DNA from: Capsicum annuum
Lineage: Eukaryota; Streptophyta; Magnoliopsida; Solanales; Solanaceae
Length of the DNA stretch: 64,000 bases
Assembly (NCBI RefSeq): GCF_002878395.1
Contig: NC_061120.1
Span: 96,708,711-96,772,710, forward strand
Reading direction: 5' to 3'
Part shown: piece by piece, positions 54,838 to 64,000 of the stretch
Layout: each line of letters starts with the position of its first letter
Position numbering within the stretch: position 1 is the stretch's first letter
Notes under the pieces: model-generated
What the model was told of the DNA's origin: nothing
The model's input: the letters and a program-made list of their open reading frames with translations, nothing else
The model's database searches: none
Translations under genes and position numbers: made by a program

Positions 54838-56680
54838 TAAGCCGCAACACTTCTAAGTAGGACACATGAGGGATTCACCATATACTATTTCAATATTCGA
54901 TCCCAATATCAATAATCATATCTCCTCTCCGACTCATGGGCTACGATAGAGGGTTTTGTAAAAAATGTCCTATTTCTATCAAAACCAGTGTTCCCATAAT
55001 GATATCAATAACTTCTGAATGTATATATGATATGAGGATGTAATGATCATAACCAAACAAACATGGAGATCTCAAAATCCATTCAATAAATGTACACTCA
55101 AAATCCTCTCAATATATATCAACCAACCATGATTACGTATAAGCAACGTACCAATAAAGTAAAAATACAAGTGAGGGAATAGTACTATCACATTAACTCT
55201 AAATTTAGTATTATGTCATGAAGAAGGCAACCGAAGGCATACACAAGGATAATAACACTAGATAAGGCCCCCACACGTGCCACACATAGTAATATCAGCT
55301 CAAGCCACCACCAACAATATAACCCCCCCACATGGGAACACAAAAACAAAAATACTACTTTCATGATTGATTACCCATACCCATAGTATCCTTTTATATA
55401 AATATTAACTACTCATCGTAGTCTGAAGAAATTTAAGAAATAACCTACCTCGTGAACAAAAATCCAAGAATAAAGTCCTTCAAAACAGATCTTTCCCTTC
55501 ACGAATGGCCTCCAAATTAAAAAAATATATAAATATAGAATCTATGCGTCAAAAAAAGCCAACGATACTCATATTGCATATTTCTGAGTCAGGGTCAAAA
55601 CGGACCCCCAAAATGGGTTTTCAGAAAAAATTGTAAAACCAAAATTTTTTGTTCATAAAAAATTTACCCATGATTAAAGGAATCCATAGAGAAAATCCAA
55701 GTAAAAATGAGGCTTAAATCTAAGAAAAACCATTGTAGGTCTTTCGGGCTAAAATTTTCAAATTCCACTTTTGAAATCACAATTTAACGAGTTTTAGACA
55801 ATAATAATCAAAGCAAAATAATTGAAATAATGATTTGGAGATTACCCAAGCTCAATAATGAAAGAACTCATCCAAAAATCTCTTAAACCAAATCTCGAAG
55901 TCTCAAAGATGGGATAAAACGTGAAAAGAAGAGTTTTATACTGTACTAGTTATGGCTGCTACAGCGGTCAAATGACCGCTTCAGCGGCAAGTCGACTGCT
56001 TAAGTAGTTGAGCCCATTAATGCGAGCCCACTAAAGCGGTACCCTAACGCTAAAGTGGTCAAGGTCTACTTTACTACTTTAGTGGTAGTGAACTGCTAGT
56101 TGGGCCTCTGCTTAAGTGGTGCCTGGGCTGCTAAAGCGACTGTACAAGATATTTATTGTATCAACAACTTTCCTAAAATTGCAAAGTTGAAGATCAAGCC
56201 CCTAGAATTCGTTCAGAATCCAATGACGACAAATAAAATATGGTATTAGACTATATTTAAAAAATGGTACTAGACTAAATTCAACATTCTAGACTCAATG
56301 GTAACATCAGATTTTTAAAAAGAGGTCATTTTTATAAAGTTGACCCCAGACCTAATTTCACACTTTTCCAAATCAAGGATCAAAATAAGATATAAAAGCA
56401 ATAAAATCAAACCAACCACCCTACCAATACAAAATTGACGTTTCGAATCTGTTAGCATAATTCATTTTGCCATCCAACATATAGAACAATAACTATTGAC
56501 CAAAGTTAACTATAAGGCTTTTTATCTCTAAAAACCACAAACTCACACAAATCATTTTGAATTACATCGGGAACCATGCCAACCAACCACATACCCCAAA
56601 AATAATACATACCAACCACGAGAAGGGGTAAAATGGTCAAAACATATAAAAGGAAAAATTCTTAGAATCAAGCCCTTACA
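54838..56680 (-). mobile_element. LTR (right part), split by the solo LTR
   Basis: Continuation of the - strand LTR at 51975. On the - strand it starts TGTAAGGGCTTGATTC at 56680, directly against a broken RT. It has a patch of AGCGGT/ACCGCT words (55955-56150), then on the - strand a TATA-like CAGTATAAAACTC (about 55932-55944). No polypurine tract separates it from the RT, so the junction is probably secondary. Confidence 0.65.
55955..56150 (-). repeat. inverted-word patch, AGCGGT/ACCGCT type
   Basis: Contains ACAGCGGTCAAATGACCGCT (arms AGCGGTCA/TGACCGCT), CAGCGGCAAG, AAAGCGGTACC, AAAGTGGTC and TTTAGTGGTAG. A different word from the GACGG patches but the same position relative to the TATA box. 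Confidence 0.7.
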
Positions 56681-57640
56681 AGACCATTTATCAGACCTAT
56701 AAAAGTTGTTGGGGTATCAATTAACCCAAAAGACATCAGCAGGAACTCATAATGATCATAAAGAGTCCTAAAGGTTGTCTTAGGGATATATGTAGCGCTA
56801 TCTCTCAACTGATGGTAACAGAACTCACATCTATCTTAAAAATTACTGCTACACCCTGAAGCTGGTCAAACAAATCATCGATATGAGGCATAGGATATTT
56901 ATTCTTCATAGTCAATTTATTCAACTGCCTGTATTCAATTATGCATAGAGCTATCTTTCTTCTCCACAAATAGAACTGGAGCACCTCATGATGACACACT
57001 CAATCTAATAAAAACCTAACCCAGAAGATCCTAAAACTGACTATTCAGCTCTTTTAGCTCAGTAAAAGCCATACAATAAGGATCCATAGAAATACGTTGG
57101 GTGCCTGGCTTGAGGTCAATAATAAGCTTTATATCATGCTTAGGTGGAAGGACATGTAGGTTAGTCGAAAACACATCAAAAAAATCGCAAATGATTAAAT
57201 GGAGTCAAGCGATGGACTCTCAACACTAATATCTAAAGCATAAGCAAAAATGACTCATAACCCTCGATATCAATCTCTTGGACCGAATATAAGAAATAAT
57301 CCCCGTCGTTGCATGGGTAAAAGAACCCTGCCACACAACCAAGGGTATGTTGAGCATGGCCAAGGTAACAGTCTTAGCAAATTAATCTAAAACTCTATGG
57401 AAATAAGATAACCAGTTCATGCCTAGAATCACAATAAAATCTACCATAACTAGCACAATTAGATCAATATAAGTATCGAACTCCCAAACAGCCATCACAT
57501 AAAATATATATACTTGATTCGCTACTAAAGAGTCATCAACATAGGTAGCTACATGTAATAACACAAATAAAGACTCCGAACACAAACCCAACCATGATAC
57601 AAAATAAGCAAAAACATTTAAAAATGTGGAAGTGGGGTAA
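56681..57640 (-). pseudogene. gypsy protease and partial RT
   Basis: Protease end near 57400-57440 (FIVILGMNWLSYF) in the frame 57382-57591. RT start near 57130-57040, then [21 protein letters not shown] (56930-56870) and VMSF-like LLMSFGLIDTPTTF near 56720. RT breaks off at about 56681 before the catalytic Asp pair. Stops and frame changes are frequent. Confidence 0.75.
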
Positions 57641-59207
57641 AATAAAGCATAAGTTGGTGGATGGCATACGAAAATTGTACTAGTGATTACAACATTTGAA
57701 TTCTCAACCTCTTTCTACCTGTTATAGCATAAAAATTACCCTGGCCACTGCTGGATTGGGTACCTATTCAACCACCTATCCTACCTCCCTGCGGACCACC
57801 TTTAAAACCCTAGGGACCACCTTCACGACCCTGTACACTACCCTAGCTAGAGAAAATACAGATTTAATCATTTATATAGTCTGAGCGAAAGGCTCAATCA
57901 TCCCACATTGGGTACACTTACGGGCGACGTGATAAACAACCCCATAAACAATGCATGCCACAGGCACCTTGCTCTATCTAGAAGGTCCAGGGAATCTAAA
58001 ATAACCACCTCAGTTTGATGACTCTAACTAAATACCCCTCTAAGGCTGGCTACTGCTTTGACCATCTAAACCATTATAACCATGCTGACCCTTGTCTAAT
58101 ATCTAAAGTGATGCTTGAGCTGGCCTACTAGTCTGATCCTAATATTGATAAGGTTGTTGTTAGGGGTACCTATCCTGAAATGCTCGGCCTCTGAACTGTG
58201 AGTTGTTGTGGCTTCCAATGTAACTACCCCGGTAACAAGGTCTCTTATCGCTGCCCCCTTAAGCCTCATGATCCACCTCCTCTATAGAATAAATATGCTC
58301 ATAAATATCAAAAAAGACTTCTCTAAGGTTACCAAACTCTATGTAGCCCTATGAAGTGGTAATCTCAACCCTCTAATAAAGTATCAAATACGATCATCCT
58401 CCATAGGTAGAATCATAGTAGTGTGTCTGCGAAGACACATCTTGAAGTACAAAACACATACTTCCCCAAGAATAAAACACATCCTGAAGATGCTCGTGTA
58501 TGTTGTGAGGCATATACTTCCCCAAAAAGCCTCAGAGAATTGAGTCCAAGTCACCGATGGAGATCTGACTGGCTTGGAATTAAGATAACCTCTCCACCAC
58601 TTCCTCGCTGCTATGTCTAGCTGATAAGCAACAAAGTCCACTTCTCGCAAATCAATTCCATAACCTCTCCTCATAACTGGATAAAAACTCATAAACATCC
58701 TCTCTTGGGTCCCCAACAAACCTGGGTGGAGTTAATTTAAAAAATTAGCCCAACATCTTTTGCTCCTTCGCAGATATTACTAGTTAGGCTACTACCAGCT
58801 GTGGGACTACCTATGCTGGTGAAACTTCTGCCCTAGGCACTGCTCCTATAGGCTAGCCCCTAAATCAATACCACCTTGTGCAACTGGTTGATCTCCCTCT
58901 ATTAGTGGACTCCAACAAACCCTAATAACTATACCAATGCATACTAAAGGACCAATAAAGATACAAACTCAGATAGAGGTTGGGCTTCCCCTTGGACCAC
59001 CTGTTGCTGTGGTGGCAGAATACCTAGATTTGTCTCAGTCTCAGGATCTATGACAGGATCAGGTGATGGATCCTTGGCCTGGTCTCAAACTGAGGCTTCT
59101 TCTTAATCCTACCTCTGACCTTTAGGTTGACCTTGACCACTAACCAAAACTCTAGCAGTGAGATCGGGGTCTTGATCCCAGGCTCTCGCACCTTGCGTCC
59201 TAGCCAT
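57641..59207 (-). pseudogene. gypsy gag
   Basis: ATG at 59207 (MARTQGARAWDQDPDL) follows the PBS by ~190 bp. The Gag core lies in 58719-58384 (MLGTQERMFMSFYPVMRRGYG, VDFVAYQLDIAARKWWRGYL). A Gln/Gly-rich linker is followed by a zinc knuckle near 57957-57912, in which the second Cys is Tyr (C-x2-Y-x4-H-x4-C). Stops such as those near 59100 break it. The + strand frames 57696-57884 and 58423-58620 are shadows. Confidence 0.75.
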
Positions 59208-59397
59208 ATGCATAAAGAGTAAACTAATAAATATTAAAAAATAACCCAGACTCAATGCATAGAAATGGATCAATAAAATGATACTTTCCCTAGAAATGCT
59301 TTGTAGCTTCCCAAAGATAGGACACTGACATCTCTGTACCGATTTGTGAGACTCTACTAAATACCGACTCTAGTACCAACAATATAAATGAAACCTA

Positions 59398-59410
59398 GGC
59401 TTTGATACCA
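59398..59410 (-). promoter_or_regulatory. primer binding site, initiator tRNA-Met type
   Basis: On the - strand TGGTATCAAAGCC, one base from the usual form, three bases from the LTR end GATTGTGACA. Confidence 0.8.
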
Positions 59411-59413
59411 AGT

Positions 59414-61150
59414 TGTCACAATCTAATTTCTCAAGTCATAATGGAGCCTACCTTATCCCACCAATAGACAACCTAAGCCATAGTTCGGAATGATAGGTAA
59501 GTAGCTAATGGGTAAAAACCAAAAAACACTAGATATAAAGGATAATAGTAGTAATAATAAGTAGAAACAAAAAGATAACACATAAAATATATCAAAATGA
59601 GAGAAGAAAGAGGGCCAAAATATACAAATAAATCCCTCCCAAAACTTGGTAAGGTCGATACTAGAGCCACTACTAAAAGATTCCCAGATACTAGATAGAA
59701 TCTAAAATATACATAATATATACAAGCAATATCGAGTGCATACTAAATTGGAACACAATAGAAGATGATCAACCTCAAAAGATGGCAAGCTTACCCTACT
59801 CCGAATCAGTACTTAAAAGGGAAAATCACATCAATAGCGACTGCTAATACTCAGATCTGCATCGAGAAAAAGATGCAGAAGTGTAGTATGATACTAAAGC
59901 AATAAATACTCAATAGGTATCATATGTCGACTGACCTTAATACAGGTAAAGTATAACTAAAATATGAGGGTATAGTCTAAATAAATAGTAAACATGGGTA
60001 GAAAGATAAAAAAAATGTCTAACTACAATAAAGGGATAAGTAAAAGCAAAACAGAAAGATAAATAACACAATAATAAGAAGGCAAACTAAACATAACCTA
60101 ACTTGGCCCCCATAAGCCCCCCAGACACACTGATAGTTAATCCAATCGTGCCTCCATAATCTGGTGGGACACATAAGAAGTAATTAAAGATAAATAAACA
60201 TAAATAATTTGCAACTGAACCAATCCTAAGAAACCAAATTAGACATCCAGATGTGCATCAGGCTTGAACTGACACCAATGGATAGTAACAAGAGGCCATA
60301 CATTGAGCTCGAACCGATAGTGGTGGTAGATAAAAAGAGGTCATATGTCGAATTCAAAATAAAAATAGTAGGTAATAATGAGAGGCCACATATATGATAT
60401 ACAATAGAACTCATAATTAGGTGTGGGATTCGAACCGAAACTCAGAGGAACCACAACTCCCAGAAAAATAGTAATCAGCACCAGAACTCTCAACTAATAT
60501 CATAACCAGATGCCAGACTCAAACCAAAACTCATAGTAACCATACACAATTGTAAAATTAGAATCTAAACAGTACCATAACTGATGCTAAAGTGATGCCA
60601 AATTTCACAATAAATGACAAAAATAAAGTTAAGGATGGCCCTAAATCATAACTAAAATATATTTAAACAAAAATTCACATAACTCAGTTAAAAAAGACGA
60701 ATCCAAAGTTTCGCAACTTAATACCACACCCCAAGCTTATAAATGTTACATCAGACTAAAAGATAATGGGATCAAAATTTACTAGAATAGGATCCTAACC
60801 GGATCAATAAGATATGATATATTTCAAACGATACCCAAACTACAACTACCTACACAAAACTAGCATAATAGAATACAATTATTATAATTAAGTTCAATCT
60901 AAATATAGGATAAGCCTAACCTACCTAAATGCCAAAGCTAAAGTATCTCTCTTAGAAAATCCAAATAGTGCTCCACTATAGCCCTTGCTTGAATAACTTA
61001 ACATAGATAATCAATATCCTTTCGAGTTTCAAATATAATACCTAAATATTTGCCTACTAATGCATTCCTAACCTCCAATATAAGTATAGATAAACTTTTC
61101 ATCATACACGGACAAGAAAAGAATGAACAATCATTTTCTAGACACCCTAT
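59414..61150 (-). mobile_element. 5' LTR of the - strand gypsy element, outer end unclear
   Basis: The inner end (LTR 3' end) is GATTGTGACA on the - strand at 59414. The outer end is not certain; similarity style fades between 60950 and 61150. Near 60285-60420 a phrase AGAGGCCA(C/T)A recurs three times at ~50-60 bp with CTCGAACCGATAGT-type neighbours. No inverted-word patch is obvious. The frames 59473-59670 and 60226-60414 are inside the LTR. Confidence 0.6.
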
Positions 61151-62700
61151 ATGTGTGTGTTTGGAAAGTAAGTAGATTATATTTATTATAATTAGTCATT
61201 AAATGACAAAATTAGGTGAGCTAGTGGCAAACATATGTGGTAATGAAACACTATAGTCATTACTAAGTTTGCAAACATATAATTAGTCATTATTAACGCG
61301 GCAGCAAATCTTTCCTCCACCAACACGTGGAGGTTGAGTTGTCATATTATTAAAAATTTATTTATATCATCACATATGTACTCGAGTCTTATATAGATTC
61401 ATGATAAAATAAATATCTTATTTTAAATATATCATAATTAATAAAAAAAATTATTTCTAATAAAATCTTTATTATATAATAACAATATTTTAATGTATCT
61501 AGATTTACTATCTCCGCTTAAAATATTCATATGTTATAAAACTACTACAAGGTAATGTAGGTATATCATAATTAAAGAATTTTATAACATTAAAAAAAAA
61601 AATTAAAAAGGTTATTGACTATATCATCTTACCAAATTCTAGTTCAATTTAAATATTTCATAATTAGCTCGGTATTAATAAAATTCTCAGACGAACTACT
61701 CAAAAACTGAACTAACGATCCCAACAAATCATAAATTACTTAGAATCATAATAGAAAAGCTCTAAATGCCGAGAATATAGTAAAACGAGGCAAATGACTG
61801 GAAATTATAACTTTCTATTAAAAACTTGCCTTGAGTTTCTTCCATTAATCTCCTTCTTATTGGATCAAAATTGATGTCAATGAATATTACATAATTTCTC
61901 AATCGACATAGCAACTTTTCTTATCTTTGTCTTATATAAAAACACTTTGTTAAATTTTAAAACTACTACTTTTTTTTATTGTATTTTAAAATTTTAAGAA
62001 CTAAAATAAAAGTTGAATATTATAGTCATCAAACTGCAAGATTAGATTTTAAATTCATTTGATTATTAATTCTTTATTTTATCACCATTAATCACTTTTC
62101 ATAAAATCTTTCTCTATTCATTTTTTTTTTTTTACATTTTATGTCTTTTTACTTAATTTCTTGTTTTAAAATTTATATATAATTATAAAGGCAGATCATA
62201 GATAAGGTAATATGTCATTTTTCTATGATCTTCATTTGTATTTATGTTTTTTCCTTTTCTTTTAGCTTTTTTAAAATTTAAATTAATAAATTATTTGTTA
62301 TTGTAAAAGTAAGTTACTTAAATTATTTCAAATAAATATTTTATTAATGGATGAATATCTACAACAAAGATTCTTCACTTGTCAATTTATAAGGAGTAAC
62401 TATTCATAACTCACACCTCTTTAATTTCTACTCTTAATAAATCTACTTATTTGTTTATTTATTATCTTCTTCTAATTATAAAATGATAATATATTTTTAA
62501 ATATTTTAAGCATTTTTCTTGATTAATTAACATATTCGCAATGAGTAATTATCCATGGTTCACACCTTTTTAATTTTATCTTTTAATAATAATCATAACT
62601 CTCATAATTTTCTTGTCTATAACCTCCAAATTTTAATTTGTAAGTTTATGATTTAGTTTTATAGAGACTCCCATTCAAGGTTGTCTTTTTTCTTCTTCAT
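61151..62700. other. AT-rich DNA, no gene recognised
   Basis: Poly-A and poly-T tracts, about 80% A+T by eye. A short palindrome CCTCCACCAACACGTGGAGG lies at about 61314-61333 (arms CCTCCAC/GTGGAGG). No open frame of note. Confidence 0.55.
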
Positions 62701-62725
62701 CATTTTAGTTTGTGAATTATCTAAC

Positions 62726-63199
62726 ATGTCACAGAAAAGAAATATCTGAAGGTAAGAAATATTTCATTTTCAGTCTTTCTTTTTATTTTTATGTACTTCA
62801 ACATGTTTCCTTAATTGTAAATTATTTTATTTATGTATATATTATCATCCTCTAAGAAAGTATGATCAAGAAAATCTCCGTGATGATGAATGTAATAATG
62901 CACCGTTGGTATGTGATTGATCTTTCTAAAAATCAGTTTGCAATTGACACAAATTTTATAGTCATATAATGTAAATAGATTATAATATTTAGATTTTGAA
63001 AGTTAATGATTTTTTATGTAAAGTTTAAATCTATTGTTTTTTGATATAATTTTTTTTTATTGGTATGATACTTTGTGTATTCATAGTTATGCTAATTTTT
63101 TTGTATTTAATTGGTAGCATATGATGAGAAATTTGATATATAGAGCAGAAGATGGTGGCTGATCTACTTGCAAAGGAAGATGCTAGAAGAGAAAAATGA
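62726..63199 (+). other. possible exons of a small spliced gene, or LINE 3' relic
   Basis: Three short coding-like blocks sit between splice-like signals. ATG at about 62726 with MSQKRNI ends near a donor AAG|GTAAG. A block near 62858-62908 (KYDQENLRDDECNNAPL) ends in TTG|GTATGT. A third follows TTGGTAG near 63118. In one frame the third block reads EQKMVADLLAKEDARREK (63143-63199), like the end of a LINE-associated RNase H; in another it reads RWWLIYLQRKMLEEKNEA. The two readings are alternatives and I cannot choose. Low confidence that any is expressed. Confidence 0.3.
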
Positions 63200-63216
63200 A
63201 GCATAATTAGGGACCT

Positions 63217-63312
63217 CTTTTGCTAGAAATTTTTAACTATGACTTGTATTATCAACTTAGCTACTTTTGCTAGAATTTTTTTAACTTTGATTTGTACTAA
63301 TAACTTAGTTGG
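63217..63312 (+). repeat. ~47-bp tandem duplication
   Basis: TTTTGCTAGAA...TTTAACT(A/T)TGA(C/T)TTGTA...AACTTAG occurs twice, at about 63217 and 63265, with a few substitutions. It follows directly after the last coding-like block. Confidence 0.75.
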
Positions 63313-63375
63313 ATATATTGAAAATGCTACTCAATTGGTCCTCTATTATCTCTTTATTTTTGTTATGAAGCATAT

Positions 63376-64000
63376 TGTTACGACCCAAAAACAAGGGTCA
63401 TGATGACACTTGTCAGGGCGTACCTTAACAAGTAAGCCTATCACCCAAACAGATACAAAAAGAGAAAAAAAGACGAAACTACCCCAAGGTAAGGCTTCTA
63501 GAATGAAGTCGAATCCTATAAGTAATTATAACAAAAAGAATATATCCAAATACCATACAATTCCAAAACTAGGTGTTAATAGTGTAAGAAATACTAATAG
63601 TGTAGGAGTAATTACGGTCCACTTGTACTCACTAGTTATCATAGGCCGACTGAGCAAAGTAGATAATAAGGCATACAAAATACACACTAAGGGCATATCA
63701 CTTGTAATAAAAAATATCTGACAATGGTAGCCCACACCGCTTGCACTAACAATTCTATAATACTCACATATATTGCAATAAACACCAGAAAAAATCACAA
63801 ATATACATTATACCACATACAAGTAAAGCACAGAAGGACAACATACACAAGTATATCAAGTACAAGTAAAGGAAGATATAACAAATAGATAGGTAACAAG
63901 TAAGGAAGAAATACAATAACATCACAAGAATAATAAAGTACATACAATAAAAATGATGAGAATGATGATGAAGATGTAGTGCACGAGGTCGTAGCACAAA
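63376..64000 (-). mobile_element. gypsy LTR running off the window end
   Basis: The + strand start TGTTACGACCCAAAAACAAG (GGGTCGTAACA on the - strand) gives the LTR 3' end. A small inverted repeat GACCC...GGGTC lies at 63382-63400. 63590-63980 matches 51985-52376, the same family. The frames at 63410-63997 on both strands are shadows in this LTR. Confidence 0.7.

Noticed and set aside
1..64000. tRNA, rRNA, CRISPR array, riboswitch or bacterial-type operon
   Set aside because: No cloverleaf, rRNA core or spacer-repeat pattern was seen. The only tRNA-like words are primer binding sites of retroelements.

Overview
The window is plant nuclear DNA: an AT-rich, repeat-saturated block of the kind found in pericentromeric heterochromatin. 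The retroelement families point to a Solanaceae genome (tomato, potato, eggplant or pepper type); I infer this from sequence style, not from a search. I found no intact host protein-coding gene, rRNA, tRNA or CRISPR array. Almost everything is decayed Ty3/gypsy elements inserted into each other, plus a LINE, a Mutator-like foldback element, two Tourist-like MITEs, several tandem repeats and a fragment that looks like an endogenous pararetrovirus.

Layout. 1-1200: AT-rich DNA and a probable Sirevirus-type copia LTR. 1226-4429: gypsy gag scrap, then two LTR fragments facing each other. 4430-8025: a + strand gypsy pol with dead RT and integrase, then a truncated 3' LTR. 8026-8850: pararetrovirus-like remnant with a direct repeat. 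8851-13204: LTR-gag-protease-RT start of another + strand gypsy element. 13205-16315: unassigned DNA with two related copies of an unknown - strand sequence around a 72-bp repeat. 16316-26649: an LTR-gag-LTR-gag-LTR array of one non-autonomous element. 26862-28028: MULE-type foldback element with a 9-bp target duplication. 28370-34262: - strand chromodomain-type gypsy element whose 3' LTR holds a 100-N gap bounded by a near-identical duplication (assembly artefact). 34263-38065: tandem repeats, including a ~105-bp repeat hit twice by MITEs at the same TTA site. 38090-50203: - strand Athila/Tat-like element (5' LTR, tRNA-Asp-type PBS, gag, protease, RT, RNase H, integrase, plus a downstream ORF with its own promoter-like leader), split by a solo LTR. 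50245-51985: LINE. 51975-56680: LTR split by a + strand solo LTR with a perfect 5-bp TSD. 56681-61150: - strand gypsy gag/protease/RT and its 5' LTR. 61151-63375: AT-rich DNA with possible small exons. 63376-64000: another - strand LTR running off the end.

The most interesting pattern crosses these elements. In most LTRs, and also ahead of the extra ORF of the Athila-like element, a 100-350 bp G+C-rich patch of repeated short inverted words lies just upstream of the TATA box. The word differs by family (GACGG/CCGTC, AGCGGT/ACCGCT, CATGGAG/CTCCATG, GCGAT-type) but the position is constant. Some families also share a TTTTGGTCTTTT-ACCC box between the patch and the TATA box.
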